DNA of 7,249 nucleotides from an uncultured Eubacteriales bacterium (GTDB taxonomy: Bacteria > Bacillota > Clostridia > Oscillospirales > Acutalibacteraceae), in assembly GCA_900319255.1 (NCBI GenBank), contig ONNU01000085.1, positions 1-7,249 on the forward strand, read 5' to 3'. Positions 1 through 4,707 of the stretch are shown here, one piece after another. The notes below the pieces were generated by a model that saw nothing but the letters and a program-made list of their open reading frames with translations, searched no databases and was not told the DNA's origin. The stretch's first letter is position 1, and each line of letters begins with the position of its first letter. The position numbers were made by a program, and so were the translations under genes.

Positions 1-58
1 TCCAACTATAACACGCGAGAACGAAAGCAAAGCCTTGTCAGACCTGCCCCCGCGAACA

Positions 59-109
59 TGACACCAGCGGCACGCCGGCGCGATTTTGACACCGGCGGCA
101 CGCCGGCGC
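59..109. repeat. Pair of GC-rich 23-bp direct repeats upstream of the promoter
   Basis: Two 23-bp copies (59-81 and 87-109) begin TGACACC and end GCCGGCGC. They differ at one base (A66 against G94) and are spaced 28 bp apart. GC-rich sequence continues to about 117 as a partial third unit, directly against the -35 box. Each copy contains the self-complementary stretch GCCGGC. The repeats are far richer in G+C than the AT-rich promoter next to them. They may be part of a dispersed intergenic repeat or a protein-binding site; nothing in the sequence decides between these. Confidence 0.75.
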
Positions 110-118
110 CGGCGGCGG

Positions 119-147
119 TTGACATTATGGGGAAAAACTGATATAGT
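119..147 (+). promoter_or_regulatory. SigA-type promoter of the B12 operon
   Basis: TTGACA at 119-124 is a perfect -35 box. TATAGT at 142-147 matches the -10 consensus at five of six positions, and the spacer is 17 bp. An AT-rich stretch follows, and transcription would start near 153-156. This lies about 10-15 nt before the riboswitch aptamer, where a promoter for a riboswitch-led mRNA is expected. No other promoter of this quality was seen ahead of the operon genes. Confidence 0.85.
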
Positions 148-164
148 ATATATGAAAAGTTAAT

Positions 165-284
165 AGCTTCAGCAGAGGTGCGAAAGGATAGTCCCGGTAG
201 GTAATTGGGAATCCGGTGCGAATCCGGAACAACCGTCATTACTGTGTTCGGCATGAGCCGTAAGTCAGAATACTTCCTCTGCTG
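165..284 (+). ncRNA. Cobalamin riboswitch aptamer
   Basis: The aptamer shows the conserved cobalamin riboswitch blocks in order: GGGAATCCGGTGCGAATCCGG around 207-227, ACTGTG at 241-246, a CGGC-ATGA-GCCG hairpin at 249-260, and a B12-box-like segment GTAAGTCAGAATACTTCC at 260-277. Helix P1 is a perfect 9-bp pairing of 170-178 with 276-284. The hairpin CCGG-TGCGAAT-CCGG (213-227) fits P5 with its L5 loop. By established knowledge this family binds adenosylcobalamin or related corrinoids and turns off B12 transport or synthesis genes when the ligand is abundant. The form of cobalamin preferred cannot be told from this reading. It lies on the + strand just upstream of the operon, so its targets are the genes that follow. 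Confidence 0.93.
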
Positions 285-300
285 TGGATATGCAGACTTG

Positions 301-355
301 GACGATGAAGAAGTGCAGCCGATCAGTTGAGAGAACCGTGGCGGCACTTGTCGTC
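301..355 (+). promoter_or_regulatory. Leader hairpin downstream of the aptamer
   Basis: GACGA (301-305) pairs with TCGTC (351-355), AAGTGC (311-316) with GCACTT (344-349), and GCC (318-320) with GGC (340-342). The result is an extended stem with one asymmetric internal loop and an apical loop near 322-338. No T tract follows, so it is not a classical intrinsic terminator. It sits where the expression platform of a cobalamin riboswitch is expected and may hold the helix whose loop docks with L5, but no clear complement to the L5 loop was found. Confidence 0.5.
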
Positions 356-383
356 AGGGTATAGCTTGTTTTGATCTGTTGTG

Positions 384-457
384 CTTTCTTTGTTACGACC
401 CGGATCGTCCGTATATTCCTGTGATTATACGGAGCGCCGGTCGCTGAATAAAGAAGG
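384..457 (+). promoter_or_regulatory. Possible Shine-Dalgarno-sequestering structure of the riboswitch leader
   Basis: CTTTCTTT (384-391) is complementary to AAAGAAGG (450-457) over 8 bp with one G-U pair. The AAAGAAGG stretch is a plausible Shine-Dalgarno site for the first gene. Inside this outer helix is a perfect 8-bp stem, TCCGTATA (408-415) with TATACGGA (426-433), with a 10-nt loop; it can be prolonged by imperfect pairs to about 399-440. The arrangement would suit a riboswitch acting on translation. The pairing is seen directly; the regulatory role is inferred. The alternative site GGTGG at 467-471 lies outside the helix. Confidence 0.4.
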
Positions 458-473
458 CATTTTTTTGGTGGTA

Positions 474-767
474 ATGGATATGTGCATTGATGAAAAAAGA
501 GAACGCGCTGTTTTGATGATGCAGGAAAAAGCAGTGGAGCTGGACAGGCTTCCTAAAAGAAGCGACTTTTCGGACGCTGACGCCTGCTTTATCAAACAGA
601 AGCTGGGTCCCTGGCCGAGAGCGCTGGAGGCGGCAGGTCTGAAAGAAGCAAAGGGCTTGTCATCCGCAGAAAAAAGCCGCATCAAACGCGAACGCAGCAA
701 AAAGCTTCGCAAGCAAAGCTCCAGAGCCGAAAAAGAAAAGCCCTCTGAAAAAAAGACGGAGGAATGA
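474..767 (+). CDS. Small protein with one homing-endonuclease-associated (HNH-type) repeat
   Basis: From ATG 474 the protein has 97 residues. Residues 19-55 match the short repeat often found beside homing-endonuclease or HNH modules: a helix, then L-x-R-L-P-K-R-S-D-F, then an aromatic-containing helix ending L-G-P-W-P-R-A-L-E-A-A-G-L. Such repeats are thought to be small DNA-binding helical units. No HNH nuclease residues are present, so catalysis is not expected. The last 40 residues are a highly charged Lys/Arg/Glu tail, probably disordered. No signal peptide or membrane helix is seen, so it should be cytoplasmic. The start is uncertain. ATG 474 is only 2 nt after GGTGG (467-471), ATG 480 is 8 nt after it, and TTG 465 or GTG 468 would use AAGAAGG (451-457); an in-frame GTG at 381 lies in the leader and is unlikely. 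The next gene begins 3 nt after its stop. It could be a regulator of the operon, but no function is established. Confidence 0.75.
   Translation: MDMCIDEKRERAVLMMQEKAVELDRLPKRSDFSDADACFIKQKLGPWPRALEAAGLKEAKGLSSAEKSRIKRERSKKLRKQSSRAEKEKPSEKKTEE
758..762 (+). promoter_or_regulatory. Shine-Dalgarno site for the large surface protein
   Basis: GGAGG at 758-762 lies 8 nt before ATG 771 and inside the last codons of the preceding gene. This fixes the start of the surface protein just ahead of its signal peptide and suggests translational coupling to the small upstream gene. Confidence 0.85.
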
Positions 768-770
768 AAA

Positions 771-2768
771 ATGAGCAAAAAACAAAAGATCCTTTCATGC
801 GCGCTGTCAGCGGCATTGCTTGCAGGAGCAATACCGGTGGCTGTATCAGCAAGCAATGATCCTCATATGGTCAGGATCGTTGTAGAAAACAATACTAAGA
901 CCGAAGAGGGTACTGCATGGAGCGGTACTCTTGTGGATAAGTGGGTAGAGCTGAAAGATGATTCTACCGCAGTATCACTTTTTACAGAGCTTGCGCAAAG
1001 TGAGGGCTTTACCCAGACCGGCGCAGATTCCGGCTATATCACTGAGATAGGCGGGCTGTCTGCTGAGGGAATGGGGGGCTGGATGTTCGGCGTTGACGAC
1101 TGGTACGGCAACAGCGGCATCAGCGCATTCAAAGCATCTGACGGTACCCTTGAAGACGGAGATGAGATATTCTTTTCATATTCCATGAACTGGGGCGTAG
1201 ATATCGGAGCTGATTTCTATAACACCAGCACAAAGCTCAGCAGCCTGACATCAGATTCCGGCGAGATAGAAACAAGCGGAGACAACAGCTTTGTACTAAA
1301 GCTCCCGGAGGGTACCGAGACCGTAAGGCTTACCCCGACGGCTGAAAACAAGAATTACAGATACAAGATATATAAAAACGAATATGCCCCCGAAAGCGCA
1401 GATGATTACAAGCGCTCAGAGGATATCCCCGTTGACAGCGGAGATACCATCTATATCGGCGTGGGTCATGCTTCATGGCACAGCTATCTTCCCGAAGGCG
1501 TGACAGAAACTGTGTATGAGGTGGCAGTTGAGATAGACGGGGAAGAGGAAAGCTCTGAAAACAGTGAAAGCTCCCAAAGCTCAGAAAGCTCTGTTGAAGA
1601 GGGCTCCCAGACAAGCGATCAGCCTTCTGCACAAACCGGTTCAGCAGAAAGGATACTTGACGAGATAAGCGAAAGGATCAGAAGCACTGATTTTGTAAAT
1701 ATCGGAAACGAATGGGAGCTTATGACCCTTGCAAGACTTGACAGGCTCAGCGAAGATGAAAAAAGCGAATTTGCCGCAAAGCTTGCCGATTCAATGGAGG
1801 AAAACCCTCCGGTAAATCCAACAGAGCTTGCAAAGAATTTTATCGTTATAGCATCCTTCGGCGGAGAGCATTACAAAATGTTCGATGAAGCCTATATCAG
1901 CAGGCTTGCCGATCTTGAAAATGCATCAAAGCAGGGAATAAACGGCGTGGTATTTTCGCTTTTAGCGCTTGATACAGGCGCAGTGCAGGATGAAATGAAG
2001 GCGGAGAAGGACGCTATGGTCAGCGCGATACTTGACGCTCAGCTTGAGGACGGCGGCTGGACCTTCTACGGCGATGTATACGATCCCGATATGACAGGTA
2101 TGGCGATACAGGCGCTGGCACCCTGTTATCTTTCCGGCAGAAATGACGTTATGAACGCTGTGGACAAGGCTGTGGAGCTTCTTTCATCTGCTCAGAATGA
2201 CAACGGTACATATTCATCCTACGGCAGCGAAAACTGTGAAAGCACAGCTCAGGTAGTGACTGCCCTTTCCGCAATAAATATCGACGCCGACAAGGATGAA
2301 CGCTTTATCAAAAACGGCAGAAGCGCCCTTGAGGGACTTGAAAGCTTCTATCTCAGCGGACAGGGAAGCTTTTCACATACAGCCGGTGAAGAAGCAAACA
2401 AATATTCCACCGCTCAGGGCTATTACGCTCTTTGCGCATATTACCGCTTTGCTGAGGGCATGACAAGACTTTATGATATGTCGGATGTTATCGGAAGCAC
2501 ACAGGGCGAAAGCGAGATCGAAAGCGAGCCGGAAAGCTCCGCTGAAAGCAGCGCAGAAGAAACCGCAAGCGAGGCTTCATCAGCGCAGAGCAGCGTCCCC
2601 TCAGCATCATCAGCTGTCAGCGCATCCTCATCCTCTGTCAGCAGCTCTTCATCCGCTGTACAGACCTTTGCAACAGCAGACAGCACCTCTGTAATGATAA
2701 TATTTGTAGTGATCGCAGCATCTGCGGCAGCTGTACTTTTTATCATTGCAAGAAAAAGAAGGGCATAA
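771..2768 (+). CDS. Secreted, membrane-anchored transcobalamin-like protein: DUF4430 plus alpha/alpha-barrel domain
   Basis: This 665-residue protein has a signal peptide (lysines at 3-6, hydrophobic 8-25, likely cut after A27). A DUF4430 domain (about 32-148) follows, with the marks G-G-W-M-F-G-V at 102-108 and G-D-E-I-F-F-S-Y-S at 130-138, then W-G-V-D-I-G. Residues 165-255 look like a beta-sandwich. A Ser/Glu linker covers 257-290. Residues 291-570 form a helical repeat domain of the prenyltransferase/terpenoid-cyclase toroid type, with Q-L-E-D-G-G-W at 424-430 and A-Q-N-D-N-G-T-Y at 474-481. A second Ser-rich linker (578-632) leads to a membrane helix (641-660) and R-K-R-R-A; there is no LPXTG or lipobox. 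DUF4430 is related to the beta domain of intrinsic factor and transcobalamin, and their alpha domain is an alpha/alpha barrel, so both halves of a B12 carrier are present in reversed order. Placed after a B12 riboswitch and before an ECF importer, it probably captures corrinoids outside the membrane. Domain calls are fairly sure; the ligand is inferred. Confidence 0.85.
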   Translation: MSKKQKILSCALSAALLAGAIPVAVSASNDPHMVRIVVENNTKTEEGTAWSGTLVDKWVELKDDSTAVSLFTELAQSEGFTQTGADSGYITEIGGLSAEGMGGWMFGVDDWYGNSGISAFKASDGTLEDGDEIFFSYSMNWGVDIGADFYNTSTKLSSLTSDSGEIETSGDNSFVLKLPEGTETVRLTPTAENKNYRYKIYKNEYAPESADDYKRSEDIPVDSGDTIYIGVGHASWHSYLPEGVTETVYEVAVEIDGEEESSENSESSQSSESSVEEGSQTSDQPSAQTGSAERILDEISERIRSTDFVNIGNEWELMTLARLDRLSEDEKSEFAAKLADSMEENPPVNPTELAKNFIVIASFGGEHYKMFDEAYISRLADLENASKQGINGVVFSLLALDTGAVQDEMKAEKDAMVSAILDAQLEDGGWTFYGDVYDPDMTGMAIQALAPCYLSGRNDVMNAVDKAVELLSSAQNDNGTYSSYGSENCESTAQVVTALSAINIDADKDERFIKNGRSALEGLESFYLSGQGSFSHTAGEEANKYSTAQGYYALCAYYRFAEGMTRLYDMSDVIGSTQGESEIESEPESSAESSAEETASEASSAQSSVPSASSAVSASSSSVSSSSSAVQTFATADSTSVMIIFVVIAASAAAVLFIIARKRRA

Positions 2769-2821
2769 AGGTTATCTCCGGCGATCCGGCAAATTGAAAG
2801 TATCAGATTCAGGTTGATCTT

Positions 2822-3817
2822 ATGGACAGGATTTTGAAATATAAAAAGAGAATAATAATCGGCGCGGTGGTCGCTGTGGTTTTGGCGGCTGCGTTTATTT
2901 TCGGAAGTCAGGCTTCAGCTCCGCCCGCCGGCTCTCCGGCGATACCCGTTATGCAGTCCTCCGGTGAAGCATCTGACTATACTTCAAAGGAAAATGCATC
3001 ACATCAGGAAAGCTCTGAGATAAAGGCATCCTCTGCGGCGGTCTCCGCTGCGGAGGACTCTGCCCCCGGGAGTCACGGGGAAGTGTCAGAAACAAAGCAA
3101 CCGGAAAATGCAAAGCCGGAAAGCAGGGCTTCATCCGTTTCTCCTGACACAAGCAGAACCTCAGCTCCCGAAAGCAAAAGCGCAGCGGAAAGCAAGAGCG
3201 AAAGCCCTTCCTCTCCTGCGGTGGTTATCACAACGGTAACAGAGCAGCCTGATGTCAGCGAAGGCGCAAAGCCTGAAAGCCACGAAGGGGAAGCCTCGCA
3301 AAAACCGGAAGCTCCGGTACAGGAAAGCACCGGGGCAGAGGCAAAAAAGGAAAGCTCAGCACCCCGGCAGGCGGAAAGCAGACCTTCATTATCAGCGCCG
3401 GAAAAGCAGTATGCTCACAGCTGCACGCTTTTCATATCCTGTGAAACAGCGGTAAAAAACGATAAGCTGAGCCGCGCAACAAGGTCTGTACTGCCGGAAG
3501 ACGGCATTGTATATGCAAAGAGCAGCGCAGGCTATGACGAAGGAGAATCGGTTTTTGATGTGCTGAAAAGGGTCTGCGGGGAAAACAGGATACACCTTGA
3601 TTTTTCCGTTATTCCTATGACAGGCGGGGCGTATATCAGAGGCATCAATAATCTGTATGAATTTGACTGCGGACCGGTCTCGGGCTGGATGTACAGGGTG
3701 AACGGAGAATACCCGAATGTGGGCTGCTCGGATTATAAGCTCAGCGAGGGTGACGAAATCGAATTTCTGTACAGCTGCGATCTGGGCGCTGATATCGGAA
3801 ATATTTACAGAGGATGA
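2822..3817 (+). CDS. Membrane-anchored DUF4430 protein, probable second corrinoid-binding component
   Basis: The 331-residue protein starts with a basic stretch (residues 3-10) and one hydrophobic helix (about 11-28), acting as a signal anchor or a signal peptide cut near A31-A33. Residues 35-196 form a long Ser/Glu/Pro/Lys-rich stalk with no fold. The C-terminal DUF4430 domain (about 199-327) carries S-G-W-M-Y-R-V-N-G-E-Y-P-N at 287-299, G-C-S-D-Y-K-L at 301-307 and G-D-E-I-E-F-L-Y-S at 310-318, then D-L-G-A-D-I-G. It shares this ending with the upstream surface protein, so the two domains are homologous. All six cysteines (201, 207, 252, 283, 302, 319) lie in the domain and could form disulfides; the upstream DUF4430 has none. 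Start ATG 2822 has only a weak AGG (2811-2813) 8 nt ahead, after a 53-nt gap. Its stop overlaps the potential ATG at 3814. A corrinoid-binding or hand-off role is inferred from context. Confidence 0.82.
   Translation: MDRILKYKKRIIIGAVVAVVLAAAFIFGSQASAPPAGSPAIPVMQSSGEASDYTSKENASHQESSEIKASSAAVSAAEDSAPGSHGEVSETKQPENAKPESRASSVSPDTSRTSAPESKSAAESKSESPSSPAVVITTVTEQPDVSEGAKPESHEGEASQKPEAPVQESTGAEAKKESSAPRQAESRPSLSAPEKQYAHSCTLFISCETAVKNDKLSRATRSVLPEDGIVYAKSSAGYDEGESVFDVLKRVCGENRIHLDFSVIPMTGGAYIRGINNLYEFDCGPVSGWMYRVNGEYPNVGCSDYKLSEGDEIEFLYSCDLGADIGNIYRG
3809..3813 (+). promoter_or_regulatory. Shine-Dalgarno site that sets the T-component start
   Basis: AGAGG at 3809-3813 directly abuts the ATG at 3814, too close for initiation, but lies 9 nt before ATG 3823. 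The start at 3823 is therefore preferred, which removes three residues from the longest reading. Confidence 0.7.
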
Positions 3818-3822
3818 TAATT

Positions 3823-4707
3823 ATGAAAAAAGGTTTTGCTTCAAGACATCCCCTGATGCAGACTGTGTTTTTTATTTCATGTATTTCTGTTACAATGTTT
3901 ATAATGCATCCGTGTTTTCTGCTGATATCCTTTGTAATATCAGCAGTTTCGGTTTTTATGACCTGCGGCGGAAAAAAGCTTCTGTCTGCGCTGAAACTTG
4001 ATCTTGTCAGCTCAGCTCTGATAATGCTGATAAATCCGCTGATAAGCCATGCCGGAGTGACGGCGCTTGCATATTTCCCGGACGGCAATCCTCTGACGCT
4101 GGAATCCATCATATTCGGTGCAGCGGCGGCATTGCTGATGTCCTCAGCGGTAAACTGGTTTTTCTGCGTGAGCGTGATAATGACTTCGGACAGGATAATA
4201 TATCTTTTCGGAAGGATAGCCCCGGGACTTGCGCTGCTTATATCAATGACCCTGAGCTTTGTGGGAAAGCTTTCGGCGCATTATAAGTCGATACGGGCAG
4301 TGCAGCTTGTCAACGGCGAAAAGAAAAGCGGTCTGCTTTACAGGCTCAGAGCTTCGGTCAGGATGATATCCTCGCTGATACAGTGGGCGCTGGAAAATTC
4401 CGTTGATACAGCCGATTCCATGAAAAGCAGGGGCTACGGCACAGGCAGGCGCACAAGCTATCATAATTTCCGCATCAGAACAGCTGATGTCATACTCACA
4501 GTATTTTTTCTTCTCACGGACGCAGTGATAATTGCGGCAAATGCATCGGAGCTGATATGGTTCAGCTATTATCCCATTACATCGGTAAGCGTTGATTCCC
4601 TGCAGGCTGCCGGGGTATTTGTATTGTTCGGATTGATGTGTCTTGTGCCGGCGGCAGATGATATAAGGGAGGCGGTCAAATGGAAACATATAAGCTCCGG
4701 GATCTGA
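3823..4707 (+). CDS. ecfT: ECF transporter transmembrane component (EcfT)
   Basis: The 294-residue integral membrane protein is the energy-coupling subunit that links the ATPase pair to the substrate-binding S component. Hydrophobic segments lie at about 11-48, 61-75, 94-120, 131-149, 221-241 and 258-277. The cytoplasmic coupling motif S-M-K-S-R-G-Y-G is at 199-206, matching the conserved Ala/Ser-Arg-Gly signature of EcfT. Other family-like features are N-P-L-I-S-H at 71-76 and Y-F-P-D-G-N-P-L-T-L-E at 84-94. The start is set by AGAGG at 3809-3813; ATG 3814, which overlaps the previous stop, is the alternative. Its 3' end overlaps the next gene by 28 bp, so the T component and the A-A'-S fusion should be made in step. 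Because T, A and S genes sit together here, this looks like a dedicated group I ECF system and not a shared module. Confidence 0.9.
   Translation: MKKGFASRHPLMQTVFFISCISVTMFIMHPCFLLISFVISAVSVFMTCGGKKLLSALKLDLVSSALIMLINPLISHAGVTALAYFPDGNPLTLESIIFGAAAALLMSSAVNWFFCVSVIMTSDRIIYLFGRIAPGLALLISMTLSFVGKLSAHYKSIRAVQLVNGEKKSGLLYRLRASVRMISSLIQWALENSVDTADSMKSRGYGTGRRTSYHNFRIRTADVILTVFFLLTDAVIIAANASELIWFSYYPITSVSVDSLQAAGVFVLFGLMCLVPAADDIREAVKWKHISSGI
4665..4672 (+). promoter_or_regulatory. Shine-Dalgarno site for the A-A'-S fusion
   Basis: AAGGGAGG at 4665-4672 lies 7 nt before ATG 4680, inside the 3' end of the T-component gene. It supports the start at 4680 despite the 28-bp overlap. Confidence 0.85.

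Noticed and set aside
86..91. Second TTGACA in the upstream repeat as another promoter
   Set aside because: The sequence about 17 bp downstream is GC-rich with no -10-like hexamer.
6..347. 113-codon open frame on the - strand across the riboswitch region
   Set aside because: It runs antisense to the promoter and the aptamer, shows no recognisable domain, and its C-terminal end is only the translated GC-rich repeats.
460..466. Run of seven T after a hairpin, as a possible riboswitch terminator
   Set aside because: The nearest strong stem ends near 433-443, leaving about 17 nt before the T run, and the run lies within the ribosome-binding region of the first gene.
425..856. 143-codon open frame on the - strand
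   Set aside because: It is antisense to the small HNH-repeat gene and to the signal-peptide region; its Ser/Leu-rich composition mirrors the Lys/Glu-rich coding strand.
2500..2768. LPXTG or lipobox anchoring of the surface protein
   Set aside because: No LPXTG-like motif precedes the C-terminal helix and no lipobox cysteine follows the signal peptide core; the helix plus R-K-R-R-A fits a simple membrane anchor.
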